Shown: in pieces, positions 23,431 to 31,793 of the stretch | How the letters are laid out: each line of letters starts with the position of its first letter | Numbering within the stretch: the first letter of the stretch is position 1 | Assembly: GCA_041554195.1 (NCBI GenBank) | Contig: JBFFMJ010000008.1 | Location: 1-64,000 of the forward strand | Length of the DNA stretch: 64,000 bases | Reading direction: 5' to 3' | Source of the DNA: JAPHSX01 sp041554195 | GTDB taxonomy: Bacteria > Pseudomonadota > Gammaproteobacteria > Thiohalomonadales > Thiohalomonadaceae | The notes under the pieces: model-generated | The model's input: the letters and a program-made list of their open reading frames with translations, nothing else | Database searches by the model: none | What the model was told of the DNA's origin: nothing | Made by a program: the position numbers and the translations under genes

Positions 23431-25059
23431 ATGGCTTCGACGCTACGCATTGTGATGGCCCAGCTTAATACGCTGGTGGGCGACATCGAGGGCAATGCCG
23501 GGCAGGTGATTGCGGCCGCGCGGCGTGCCCGCGATGAGTTTAAGGCCGATGCCATCGTCTTTCCCGAGCTGACCCTCAGTGGCTACCCGCCCGAGGATCT
23601 GCTGCTGCGCACCGGTTTGCATAACCGTGTGCTGGCGGCCCTGGAAGAGGTCAACCGTGAGGTCTCCGGCATCGATGTGGTGGTGGGCTACCCGCATGCT
23701 GCCAGCGGTGGCCTCTATAATGCGGCCTCCCTGCTGCGTGACGGCCATACCGTTGCCACCTACCACAAGCACCACCTCCCCAACTACAGCGTGTTCGATG
23801 AGAAGCGCTATTTTGCCGAGGGCAAGGAGCCCTGTGTCGTCGAGATCAAAGGGGTGAAGGTGGGGCTAACCATCTGTGAGGATGTATGGCACCCCGGCCC
23901 GGTAGCATCGGCCGCCGAGGCGGGGGCGCAGCTCATCTTCAACCTCAACGCCTCCCCCTTCCATACCGGCAAGGAGCTGGAGCGTGAGGAGGTGATGGCG
24001 CAGCGGGTGGCCGATGTGCGCATCCCCATCATTTACGTCAACCAGGTGGGCGGGCAGGACGAGCTGGTGTTCGATGGCCGCTCCTTTGTGATGGATGGCG
24101 ATGGTCAGGTGATTCAGCGTGCCCCCGCCTTCGAGGAGGGACTCTTCCTGGTGGAACTCGACTTTGACGGCGAGATGGCCACCCCCCACCTTGGTGAGAT
24201 GGCCCCGATACTCGGCGACGAGGCGGCGGTTTACCAGGCGCTGGTGCTGGGGGTACGCGACTACATCGAGAAGAACGGCTTTCGCGGCGTGGTGCTGGGC
24301 CTCTCCGGCGGTATCGACTCGGCCCTCACCCTGGCCATCGCCGTCGATGCCATTGGCCCCGAGCGGGTCGAGGCGGTAATGATGCCCTCTCGCTACACCG
24401 CGGATATGAGTGTGAGTGATGCCGAGGAGGAGGCAAAAATCCTCGGTGTCGATTATCAGTCAATCACCATCGAGCCGCTGTTCAACGCCTTCCTCTCCTC
24501 ACTGGCCCACGAGTTCGAAGGGCTACCGGTCGACACCACCGAGGAGAACCTGCAGGCACGTTGCCGCGGTGTGACACTGATGGCGATCTCCAACAAAAAG
24601 CACAAAATTGTGCTGACTACCGGCAACAAGTCCGAGATGGCGGTGGGCTATGCCACCCTCTACGGGGATATGGCCGGCGGTTTTGATGTGTTGAAGGATG
24701 TGCCGAAGACCCTAGTGTTCCGCCTCGCTGAATACCGCAACAGTCTGGGCTATGTGATCCCGCAGCGGGTGATTGACCGTCCTCCCTCTGCAGAATTGGC
24801 CCCTGACCAGAAAGACAGCGACTCGCTGCCCGACTACCCGGTACTCGATGAGATCCTGGAGCGCTACGTGGAGCGGGATCAGTGCCGCGAGGAGATCATC
24901 GCCGCCGGCTTTGACGAGGCCGAAGTGTGCCGGGTGATTCGACTGGTGGATCTTAATGAGTACAAGCGCCGTCAGGCCGCCCCCGGACCGCGCATTACCC
25001 GCCGCGCCTTTGGGCGCGACCGTCGTTATCCGATTACCTCCGGTTTTGGTCGTCGGTGA
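23431..25059 (+). CDS. nadE: Glutamine-dependent NAD+ synthetase
   Basis: Makes NAD+ from deamido-NAD+ using ammonia released from glutamine. The 542-residue protein has an N-terminal nitrilase-type glutaminase (FPELTLSGYPPEDLL with the catalytic Glu, then LPNYSVFDEKRYF with Lys, and TICEDVW with Cys) and a C-terminal synthetase (LGLSGGIDSALTLAIAVDA P-loop, TTGNKSEMAVGYATLYGDMAGG). I prefer the ATG at 23431 (after AAAAGAG) to the GTG at 23416. It is followed by glnB, a neighbour order known in several proteobacteria. Confidence 0.97.
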   Translation: MASTLRIVMAQLNTLVGDIEGNAGQVIAAARRARDEFKADAIVFPELTLSGYPPEDLLLRTGLHNRVLAALEEVNREVSGIDVVVGYPHAASGGLYNAASLLRDGHTVATYHKHHLPNYSVFDEKRYFAEGKEPCVVEIKGVKVGLTICEDVWHPGPVASAAEAGAQLIFNLNASPFHTGKELEREEVMAQRVADVRIPIIYVNQVGGQDELVFDGRSFVMDGDGQVIQRAPAFEEGLFLVELDFDGEMATPHLGEMAPILGDEAAVYQALVLGVRDYIEKNGFRGVVLGLSGGIDSALTLAIAVDAIGPERVEAVMMPSRYTADMSVSDAEEEAKILGVDYQSITIEPLFNAFLSSLAHEFEGLPVDTTEENLQARCRGVTLMAISNKKHKIVLTTGNKSEMAVGYATLYGDMAGGFDVLKDVPKTLVFRLAEYRNSLGYVIPQRVIDRPPSAELAPDQKDSDSLPDYPVLDEILERYVERDQCREEIIAAGFDEAEVCRVIRLVDLNEYKRRQAAPGPRITRRAFGRDRRYPITSGFGRR

Positions 25060-25094
25060 TACATGGTGCATAATTCGCAGGATGGGCATCGCCT

Positions 25095-25109
25095 ACCCTA
25101 CGGTAGGGT
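25095..25109. other. Perfect 15-bp palindrome upstream of glnB
   Basis: ACCCTAC-G-GTAGGGT lies 43 bases before the glnB start and just upstream of TATACT (25109-25114), so it could be an operator for glnB transcription. No T-tract follows. Confidence 0.4.
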
Positions 25110-25151
25110 TATACTCTCACTATATGAACAAGCGATAAGGAATAGAAAAAG

Positions 25152-25490
25152 ATGAAAAAGGTTGAAGCGATCATCAAACCCTTCAAGCTGGATGATGTGC
25201 GTGAGGCGCTCTCCGATATCGGCGTGACAGGTATGACTGCCACCGAGGTGAAGGGGTTTGGCCGTCAGAAGGGACACACCGAGCTCTATCGTGGCGCCGA
25301 GTATGTGGTCGACTTTCTCCCCAAGGTGAAGATCGAACTGGTAGTGGCGGCTGATATGGTTGAGCAGTGTATCGAGGCAATCACCGGCGTGGCGCGCACC
25401 GGTAAGATTGGCGACGGTAAGATCTTCGTCACCGAGGTGGAGCGGGTGATCCGCATCCGTACCGGTGAAGAGGGGCCGGAGGCGGTTTAG
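25152..25490 (+). CDS. glnB: Nitrogen regulatory protein P-II
   Basis: Trimeric P-II signal protein (112 residues) that reports 2-oxoglutarate and energy status to glutamine synthetase adenylylation and NtrB. The T-loop TELYRGAEYVVDFLPK contains the uridylylated Tyr51; the B-loop VARTGKIGDGKIFV and the C-loop VIRIRTGE follow. An AmtB gene, expected next to glnK, is absent, and the nadE-glnB linkage fits GlnB. The start has AAGGAATAG upstream. Confidence 0.95.
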   Translation: MKKVEAIIKPFKLDDVREALSDIGVTGMTATEVKGFGRQKGHTELYRGAEYVVDFLPKVKIELVVAADMVEQCIEAITGVARTGKIGDGKIFVTEVERVIRIRTGEEGPEAV

Positions 25491-25534
25491 CAAAAGGTTA
25501 CAGGTTGGTGGGCGGTGCCCACCCCGGAGCTGGA

Positions 25535-26056
25535 TTAGAGGTGAGTTACCACCTCATCAAGCTTCCGGCGCGGCGTCTCTTCCGGCAACTCCGCCGGATA
25601 GCCCACGCAGAGAATCGCCACCGGTTCCAGTCCCGCCTCCAGCCCCAGCGAGGCCTTCAGCTTTTCCTCATCAAACTGTCCAACCCAGGTCGAGCCCAGC
25701 CCCGCCGCTACAATCGCCAGCTGCGCATAGGAGGCGGCAATGGTGGCATCCTGCAGGGCATAGAGCTTTTCACCACGTTCGCCATATTTGTTGCCGGCGC
25801 GTAGCGGGTCGCTACAGAAGATCAGTGATACCGGAGCCTCGGCGATGAAGGGCTGGTCCATGGCGGCGGCGTTGAGCAGCTCGCGTTTGCCCTCATCCTT
25901 CACCACATAGATGCGGTAGGACTGCAGGTCGCCCGCTGAGGGGGCGGCACAGGCCATCTCCAAAATGGCATGGAGTTTTTCCGCCTCTACCGGCAGGTCG
26001 TCACGAAAGGTGCGAACCGAGTGGCGGTGGCGTACGGTCTCAAAGAAATCCCACAT
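25535..26056 (-). CDS. Nitroreductase-family FMN protein
   Basis: A 173-residue member of the nitroreductase fold. RHRHSVRTFRDD near residue 8 supplies the N-terminal FMN-phosphate contacts, APSAGDLQSYRIYVV is the central motif, and the C-terminal part has GLGSTWVGQFDEEKL and VGYP. Such proteins reduce nitro compounds, quinones or other substrates with NAD(P)H; the natural substrate here is unknown. Convergent with glnB (45-base gap) and upstream, on the same strand, of bamD by 41 bases. Confidence 0.88.
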   Translation of the reverse strand: MWDFFETVRHRHSVRTFRDDLPVEAEKLHAILEMACAAPSAGDLQSYRIYVVKDEGKRELLNAAAMDQPFIAEAPVSLIFCSDPLRAGNKYGERGEKLYALQDATIAASYAQLAIVAAGLGSTWVGQFDEEKLKASLGLEAGLEPVAILCVGYPAELPEETPRRKLDEVVTHL

Positions 26057-26097
26057 CCTGTATTCCCCTTTACGGCTTGATGGTTATATCGCGGTAG

Positions 26098-26859
26098 TTA
26101 TTGCTTGAGCTCGGCCAGGCCGGGATGTGTAGGGTGGTTCAACTCCAGCACCCGCAGGGCATCATCGGCCAGGTCATTGAGTTCCATCTTGCGATAGGCC
26201 TTGACCATAATGACCAGCGCATCCGGGATGGCGGTGGCCTTCTGGTAGTTTTCGAGCACATACTTGGCGCGGTTGGCGGCGGCCAGGTAGGTGCCCCGCT
26301 TGAGGTAGTAGGCGGCGGCGTGAACCTCGTGCCTGGCCAGGGTGTTGCGCAACTGAGTCATACGCTTGAGGGCGTCGGGGCTGTAGTGGCTGTTGGGGTA
26401 GCGGGTCACCAGCTCCTTGAAATAGTTAAATGACTCGCGCACGGCGGCGGGGTCGCGTTCCGCCGGGTCCATGTCAAAGAAACCGCTTAAAAAGCCCTTG
26501 CTCTGGTCGAAGGTGGCGAGCCCCTTCAGGTAGTAGGCGTAGTCGACGTTGGCGTGGCGTGGGTGGAACTTGATGAAACGGTCGGCAGCGGCCACCGCCG
26601 AGCTGGCCTCACCGGCCTTGTAGTGGGCGTAGATGGTCTCCAGCTGTGACTGCTGGGCGTAGCGGCCATAAGGATAGCGCGATTCCAGTTTGGTGTAGGC
26701 GGTAATGGCGCGTTCGTACTCGCCGTTGTCCAGTGCCTCGCGGGCATCCTGATAAAGCTGCTCGGCACTCCACCCTGAAGTTTGATCCTCGCTCATGGCG
26801 GCACAGCCGATAAGGGCCGATAGCAGGGAAATGATGGACAGGAATTTAATAAAACGCAT
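26098..26859 (-). CDS. bamD: Outer membrane assembly lipoprotein BamD
   Basis: Essential lipoprotein of the BAM complex that inserts beta-barrel proteins in the outer membrane. The 253-residue precursor has a lipoprotein signal peptide with lipobox LIGC (Cys19) followed by TPR repeats from AEQLYQDAREALDNGEYERAI to the C-terminus; RYPNSHYSPDA and DYAYYLKGLA are family signatures. The reading frame stays open far upstream, antisense to rluD, but the signal peptide fixes the start at 26859. It is divergent from rluD with only 54 bases between, the common arrangement in Gammaproteobacteria. Confidence 0.96.
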   Translation of the reverse strand: MRFIKFLSIISLLSALIGCAAMSEDQTSGWSAEQLYQDAREALDNGEYERAITAYTKLESRYPYGRYAQQSQLETIYAHYKAGEASSAVAAADRFIKFHPRHANVDYAYYLKGLATFDQSKGFLSGFFDMDPAERDPAAVRESFNYFKELVTRYPNSHYSPDALKRMTQLRNTLARHEVHAAAYYLKRGTYLAAANRAKYVLENYQKATAIPDALVIMVKAYRKMELNDLADDALRVLELNHPTHPGLAELKQ

Positions 26860-26913
26860 AGGATCTATTTCTTTTGTATTTGATGCAGCACCTGAGAAAG
26901 GGCAAGTATACCT

Positions 26914-27921
26914 ATGGCACCGTCCGGAATAAACGAATCTGACGAGAATAGCGAAGTGGAAGAGCAACTTCTTCACGCCGAGGTCGCCCCAGAGCAGGCC
27001 GGTCGTCGTCTCGATCAGGTGCTGGCAGAGCTGTTTGCTGACTACTCCCGCTCGCGCCTTACCCAATGGCTGAAGCAGGGGCAGGTGGAGGTCGACGGCG
27101 AGCAGCGCAAGCCGCGCGACAAGGTGCTGGGGGGGGAGCAGATCGCCCTGCGGGTGAAGCTGGAGCGCGATGAGCGCTTTGACCCCGAGCCGATCCCGCT
27201 GGATATTGTCTACGAAGATGAGTCGATAATCGTCATCAACAAACCGGCGGGGCTGGTGGTTCACCCGGCGGCGGGCAACTGGAAGGGCACCCTGCTCAAC
27301 GCCCTGCTGCACCATGAGCCCAACCTCGATGCGGTGCCGCGCGCCGGTATCGTCCATCGTCTCGACAAGCTGACCAGCGGCCTGCTGGTAGTGGCCCGCA
27401 CCCTGGAGGCGCAGACCAGCCTGGTCGCCCAGCTGCAGGCGCGTAGCCTCACCCGCGAGTACGATGCGGTGATCAACGCGGTGCTCACCGGCGGCGGCAA
27501 GGTCGATGCCCCCATCGGCCGCCACCCGGTGGATCGCAAGCGCATGGCGGTGGTCAACAGTGGCAAACCGGCGGTGACCCACTACCGGGTGGCCGAGCGT
27601 TTTCGTGCCCACACCCATATTAAGGTGAAGCTGGAGACCGGGCGCACCCACCAGATCCGTGTCCACATGGCCTACCTTAAATACCCGCTGATCGGTGACC
27701 CGGTCTACGGCGGACGCCTGCGCATCCCACCTGCCAGTAGCGAGCTGCTACAGCAGACCCTGCGCCGTTTTCCGCGCCAGGCGCTGCACGCCTCGCGCCT
27801 CGGCCTGATACACCCGCAGAGCGGCGAGTATATGGAGTGGCAGGTGCCGCTACCCGAGGATATGCAGCAGTTGCTGGCGGTATTGCGGGCGGATGTTAAA
27901 GAGGCGGAGGATAGAGGCTAA
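26914..27921 (+). CDS. rluD: Ribosomal large subunit pseudouridine synthase D
   Basis: Makes pseudouridines in helix 69 of 23S rRNA (E. coli positions 1911, 1915 and 1917). The 335-residue protein has an N-terminal S4 RNA-binding domain (RLDQVLAELFADYSRSRL) and the catalytic domain with VHRLDKLTSGLLVVA (catalytic Asp), then TGRTHQIRVHMAY. Extra acidic N-terminal residues precede the S4 domain. It is followed after 5 bases by pgeF, as in E. coli (rluD-yfiH). Confidence 0.96.
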   Translation: MAPSGINESDENSEVEEQLLHAEVAPEQAGRRLDQVLAELFADYSRSRLTQWLKQGQVEVDGEQRKPRDKVLGGEQIALRVKLERDERFDPEPIPLDIVYEDESIIVINKPAGLVVHPAAGNWKGTLLNALLHHEPNLDAVPRAGIVHRLDKLTSGLLVVARTLEAQTSLVAQLQARSLTREYDAVINAVLTGGGKVDAPIGRHPVDRKRMAVVNSGKPAVTHYRVAERFRAHTHIKVKLETGRTHQIRVHMAYLKYPLIGDPVYGGRLRIPPASSELLQQTLRRFPRQALHASRLGLIHPQSGEYMEWQVPLPEDMQQLLAVLRADVKEAEDRG

Positions 27922-27926
27922 CCGTT

Positions 27927-28658
27927 TTGTCCCTATCAATAATCCTCCCCGACTGGCCTGCCCCTAAAGGTGTGCGAGCCCTCACCACCACCCGCAGGGG
28001 TGGGGTGAGCCTTCCCCCGTACGATTCCCTGAATCTGGGTGACCACGTTGGCGATGCGCCAGAGGCGGTGGTGGAGAACCGCCGTCGCCTGCGCGAGGGG
28101 CTTAAGCTGCCCGCCGAACCGCGCTGGTTGACCCAGATACACGGCACCTACTGTTGCGATGCCGCCACAGTGCAGACACCCATGGAGGCCGACGCACAAT
28201 TTGCCGATCAGCCCGGCGTGGTCTGTGCGGTGCTTACCGCCGACTGTCTGCCACTGCTGTTATGTGATGCGGCGGGTGAGCGGGTGGCGGCGGTGCATGC
28301 CGGGTGGCGCGGTCTGCTCGACGGGGTGATCGAGCACAGTGTGCAGGCGATGGGGGGACAAGGGGGAATGGCCTGGCTGGGGCCTGCCATCGGCCCCGCC
28401 GCCTTTGAGGTGGGCGGGGAGGTGCGCGCGGCCTTTGTCGGGCGTGACCCCGCTGCCGCCAAGGCCTTTGTATCTGGCAGCGGCGATAAGTGGCTGGCCG
28501 ATCTCTACCTGCTGGCCCGCCAGCGGCTTGCGGCCAGTGGTGTTACACGGGTCTACGGTGGCGACCTCTGCACCTTCTCCGATAGTGAGCGCTTCTACTC
28601 CTATCGGCGTGACGGGCAGACCGGGCGTATCGTCTCCCTCATCTGGCTGGAAGAATAG
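27927..28658 (+). CDS. pgeF: Peptidoglycan editing factor PgeF (YfiH, polyphenol oxidase/laccase domain)
   Basis: The 243-residue DUF152/YfiH protein removes L-Ser misincorporated in place of L-Ala in the UDP-MurNAc peptide. Metal-ligand motifs are in TADCLPLLLCD and AAVHAGWRGLLDGV; the C-terminal block is GGDLCTFSDSERFYSYRRDG. The likely start is TTG at 27927, six bases after the rluD stop; it places the protein start exactly where the family begins, and no ATG is available in the first 60 codons. Co-transcribed with rluD. Confidence 0.9.
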   Translation: MSLSIILPDWPAPKGVRALTTTRRGGVSLPPYDSLNLGDHVGDAPEAVVENRRRLREGLKLPAEPRWLTQIHGTYCCDAATVQTPMEADAQFADQPGVVCAVLTADCLPLLLCDAAGERVAAVHAGWRGLLDGVIEHSVQAMGGQGGMAWLGPAIGPAAFEVGGEVRAAFVGRDPAAAKAFVSGSGDKWLADLYLLARQRLAASGVTRVYGGDLCTFSDSERFYSYRRDGQTGRIVSLIWLEE

Positions 28659-28719
28659 ACTTGATGCCGGGGGGCTTTGCGTTATCATGCCAGCCCAACC
28701 ATTAGAATAATTGTTGCCG

Positions 28720-29550
28720 ATGGAACACCTGCACCTTAGCCTGTTAACGCAAATCATTATCTTCAGCCTGCTGGGCGGGGTGCTGAGCGTTATCGCAGCC
28801 TCCACCTTTTTGCTGTTTCCCGAGTCGTGGCGCAACCGCTCGTTGCCCCACCTCGTCAGCTTTGCCATTGGTGCCCTGCTGGGGGCCGCCTTCCTGGCGC
28901 TGCTGCCCCATGCGATTAATTTTTCCGGGGGCGATGTCCACGACATCACCTTCACCGTGCTGTTAGGCCTGATGGGCTTTTTCCTGCTGGAGAAGATGGT
29001 GCTGTGGCGCCACTGTCACTCCGCCAGTTGTGAGGCGCACACCCCGGAGACGGCGCTGGAAGAGCATGGCCACCAGGACCATCACCACCACGACGAGGGG
29101 AAGGGCAGCACCGGCGCGATGATCCTCATCGGCGATGGCCTGCACAACTTTGTCGATGGCGTCCTGATCGCCGCCGCCTTTATGGTGGACGAGCATCTGG
29201 GTATCGTCACCGCGCTGGCGGTGGCTGCCCACGAGATCCCGCAGGAGGTAGGTGACTTTGCCATCCTGCTGCACAGCGGCTTTAGCCGTGTTCGCGCCTT
29301 TGTTTACAACGTGCTCGCCAGCCTGGCGACGGTGGCCGGTGCGCTGCTCGCCTATTTCAGCCTGGGCGAGGCGCAGCAGCTGCTGCCCTACGTACTGGCG
29401 ATTGCCGCCTCCAGTTTTATTTATATCGCGGTGGCAGATCTCATCCCCGGCCTGCACAAGCGCAGTGAGCTTAATGCCACCGTGCAGCAGATGGTGTTGA
29501 TCGGTCTCGGTATTGGCGTGATCTATCTGGCACACTCAACCTTGCATTAA
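28720..29550 (+). CDS. ZIP-family metal transporter
   Basis: A 276-residue inner-membrane transporter of divalent metals such as zinc or iron. About eight membrane helices are present; the variable loop is His-rich (HGHQDHHHHDEGKGS, residues about 114-128). The metal-site helices carry GDGLHNFVDGVLIAAAF and AVAAHEIPQEVGDFAIL, both ZIP signatures. The ATG at 28720 is preferred to a TTG nine bases before it. The stop overlaps an ATG at 29550, but the next gene more likely starts at 29565. Confidence 0.92.
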   Translation: MEHLHLSLLTQIIIFSLLGGVLSVIAASTFLLFPESWRNRSLPHLVSFAIGALLGAAFLALLPHAINFSGGDVHDITFTVLLGLMGFFLLEKMVLWRHCHSASCEAHTPETALEEHGHQDHHHHDEGKGSTGAMILIGDGLHNFVDGVLIAAAFMVDEHLGIVTALAVAAHEIPQEVGDFAILLHSGFSRVRAFVYNVLASLATVAGALLAYFSLGEAQQLLPYVLAIAASSFIYIAVADLIPGLHKRSELNATVQQMVLIGLGIGVIYLAHSTLH

Positions 29551-29564
29551 TGAGGAATAGAACC

Positions 29565-30086
29565 ATGAGTCACTGGTACATGTTGACCCTGGTGGGAAAG
29601 GATCGCCCCGGCATCGTCGCCCACGTCAGCGCCGCGCTATTTGATGGCGGTTGCAATCTTGGCGAGGCGAGCATGATGCGCCTCGGCGGTAACTTTACCA
29701 TTATGTTGATGGTGCAATTTGAGGGGAACAAAAAGGGGCTCGACGACCTGCTGGAACCGGTGGCCGATTCAATGGGGCTGCACCGCCACATCGACCGTAT
29801 CGATGCCGATCTGCACCACCATCTGGAGCCTGATGTGCGCATCACCGTCTACGGTGCGGATCGCGCAGGGATCGTCGCGCGCATCACCGGCGGGCTGGCC
29901 GAGGCCGGGTTGCACATTCTCGACATGGAGAGCAGCGTCGCCGGCACCGCGGACAAACCCATCTACATCATGCAGATCGAAGGCCACGCCGCCGAAGGGG
30001 TCGAGGCCCTGCAGTCGGCGCTCGACATCGTCGTTCAGGACGGTATCGAGGCGCAGCTGGAAACCATCGAAACCCTCATCGGATAG
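29565..30086 (+). CDS. gcvR: ACT-domain protein, GcvR-like glycine cleavage repressor
   Basis: A 173-residue protein made of two ACT domains: YMLTLVGKDRPGIVAHVSAALFDGG (residues 4-80) and RITVYGADRAGIVARITGGLAEAG (about 93-165). This tandem layout is that of GcvR, which in E. coli binds glycine and represses the glycine cleavage operon by blocking GcvA. The ATG at 29565 has GAGGAA at proper spacing; an upstream ATG at 29550 lacks one. No gcv genes are in the window, so regulation of glycine cleavage is a family-based inference. Followed 4 bases later by def. Confidence 0.8.
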   Translation: MSHWYMLTLVGKDRPGIVAHVSAALFDGGCNLGEASMMRLGGNFTIMLMVQFEGNKKGLDDLLEPVADSMGLHRHIDRIDADLHHHLEPDVRITVYGADRAGIVARITGGLAEAGLHILDMESSVAGTADKPIYIMQIEGHAAEGVEALQSALDIVVQDGIEAQLETIETLIG

Positions 30087-30090
30087 GCGC

Positions 30091-30600
30091 ATGGCGGTTC
30101 TGCAAATCCTTACCTATCCCGACAAGCGGCTAAAGCAGGAGGCGACGCCGGTCGAAAATATCGACGATGAGCTGCGCGCCTTTATTGCCGACCTTGAACA
30201 GACCATGGATGCCGGTCCCGGCGGTGTCGGCATCGCCGCCCCGCAGGTGGGCTGTTTTCAGCGCATCGTAATTGTCGACTGCTCCAAGACCCGCAAACCG
30301 GTACCCAATCACGGCAGACTGTTTCTCATTAATCCCGAGATCACCGGGTGGGAGGGAATGAAGGTGGGGCGCGAGGGCTGCATGTCGGTGCCCGACTATA
30401 CGGGTAACGTGATCCGCGCCGAGGCGGTCACCCTCAAGGCGCTTGACCTTAATGGCAATGAACAGGAGTATCGTTGTGAGGGCTTCGAGGCGCGTGCTAT
30501 TCAACACGAAATGGATCACCTCGACGGTATGTTGTTTCTTGATAAATTAGTCAGTCGTCGCAACGATCTATTTAAACGAAAGGTCTACCAGAAAAAATAA
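30091..30600 (+). CDS. def: Peptide deformylase
   Basis: Removes the N-formyl group of nascent proteins. The 169-residue enzyme has all three motifs: GVGIAAPQ (GxGxAAPQ), EGCMSVP (EGCxS) and HEMDHLDG (HExDH), which bind the Fe2+ or Zn2+ and supply the catalytic Glu. This is a type I deformylase in length and sequence. It follows the gcvR-like gene after 4 bases. It is not next to fmt, unlike in many genomes, so a second def gene may exist elsewhere. Confidence 0.97.
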   Translation: MAVLQILTYPDKRLKQEATPVENIDDELRAFIADLEQTMDAGPGGVGIAAPQVGCFQRIVIVDCSKTRKPVPNHGRLFLINPEITGWEGMKVGREGCMSVPDYTGNVIRAEAVTLKALDLNGNEQEYRCEGFEARAIQHEMDHLDGMLFLDKLVSRRNDLFKRKVYQKK

Positions 30601-30636
30601 CAAACAACGCGATGCGTATCGCAAAGGGAGGGGGAT

Positions 30637-31065
30637 ATGAGTGATACCACAAAGGACATACTGGCATGGGTGCCCGAGTTTGAACTGGGGGTCGAAGAGA
30701 TCGACCTGCAACACCACTACTTTCTTAATCTGATCAATCGACTGGAGCATGCACTACAGCACGGTGATGATCATCAAAAACAGGTGGCGCTGCTGCGCGA
30801 GCTCAACGCCTACGTCAAATTTCACTTCATCAGTGAAGAGAACATGATGCGCTTCGCCAACTACGACCGCCTGCTGGAACATCAGAAACACCATTACGAA
30901 CTTATCGACAAACTTAACGCCAGAGAGAGCGGCCTTAACGTGCGCTACAATGCAGAAGAGGCCCACGCCGTGGTCGAATTTCTGGTGGAGTGGTTCACCG
31001 CGCACACCACCGGCGAGGATCTACAGTTTGCCGAGTTTCTTCGTCATCGTCACAGCAGTGACTGA
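30637..31065 (+). CDS. Bacteriohemerythrin
   Basis: A 142-residue four-helix oxygen-binding protein with a di-iron site. All ligand motifs are present: EIDLQHHYFLNLIN (first His), HFISEENMM (His and Glu), HQKHHYEL (His pair) and HTTGEDLQF (His and Asp). Such proteins carry or sense O2, often in microaerophilic bacteria. GGGAGGGGG lies before the ATG. The stop overlaps the start of the downstream acyltransferase gene (TGATG), so the two are translationally coupled, although no functional link is known. Confidence 0.95.
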   Translation: MSDTTKDILAWVPEFELGVEEIDLQHHYFLNLINRLEHALQHGDDHQKQVALLRELNAYVKFHFISEENMMRFANYDRLLEHQKHHYELIDKLNARESGLNVRYNAEEAHAVVEFLVEWFTAHTTGEDLQFAEFLRHRHSSD

Positions 31066-31763
31066 TGAGCACCCCTTACCTCCCCACTATCTCGTTAGCA
31101 ATTCTTCTTCTGCTCGTCGCCTGGCTGTGGCGGGCGTTTGGCCGCGCCGCCGAGGCCGATTGGGGCGGCCCCTGGATTAATCGCCTCGATGGCCTTGGCC
31201 GTATCTACTGCCGCCGCTATCAGCGCCTGCACGGCGACACCCTGAAGCTGCCAGAGAGCGGCCCCGCTATCGTCGTCGCCAACCACATCTCCGGTATCGA
31301 CCCCTTTTTATTAATCGCCTCCAGTAAACGGCCGATACGTTTCATCGTTGCCAGCGAACAGTACCACCGCTTCGGACTCAACTGGATGTTTCGTGCCTCC
31401 GGCTGTATCCCGGTAAACCGCACAGGCAAACCAGAGCGTGCCTTTCGTGCCGCCCTCAAGGCACTGCAAGATGGCGAAGTGATCGGCATCTTCCCCCACG
31501 GTACCATTCACCTGGAGAGCGAACCCTACCGCAAACTCAAACCCGGCGCCGTGCGCCTGGCACAACTGGCCGACTGCAAGATCTACCCCGCCCGCATCGA
31601 CGGCGTACGTGCCGAGGGCGGCCTCTTTTTACCGGCACTGCTGCGAGGGAGCGCCAGTGTTAAGAGTTTTGCCGCGATAAATTGCCATGGGCGTGAGGGC
31701 AAGGAGTGTTTGGAAGAGATAGAAAAGCTGGTGACACGACAGTTGGATGGTATGAAGGGGTAA
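31065..31763 (+). CDS. 1-acyl-sn-glycerol-3-phosphate acyltransferase family protein
   Basis: A 232-residue PlsC-type membrane acyltransferase. One N-terminal membrane helix (ISLAILLLLVAWLWRAF) is followed by the catalytic box VANHISGIDPF (an NHxxxxD motif with Ser and Gly), the block RASGCIPVNRTGK, and GIFPHGTIHLES, where the usual FPEGT reads FPHGT. It transfers an acyl chain to lysophosphatidic acid or a related lipid. It is probably an accessory rather than the main PlsC. Coupled to the bacteriohemerythrin gene. Confidence 0.9.
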   Translation: MSTPYLPTISLAILLLLVAWLWRAFGRAAEADWGGPWINRLDGLGRIYCRRYQRLHGDTLKLPESGPAIVVANHISGIDPFLLIASSKRPIRFIVASEQYHRFGLNWMFRASGCIPVNRTGKPERAFRAALKALQDGEVIGIFPHGTIHLESEPYRKLKPGAVRLAQLADCKIYPARIDGVRAEGGLFLPALLRGSASVKSFAAINCHGREGKECLEEIEKLVTRQLDGMKG

Positions 31764-31793
31764 TGTATTTAATAGGAGCTGCATTGGTTGAGC

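Noticed and set aside
26860..27666. Upstream extension of the BamD frame (269 extra codons)
   Set aside because: It is antisense to rluD, and the lipoprotein signal peptide with LIGC fixes the BamD start at 26859.
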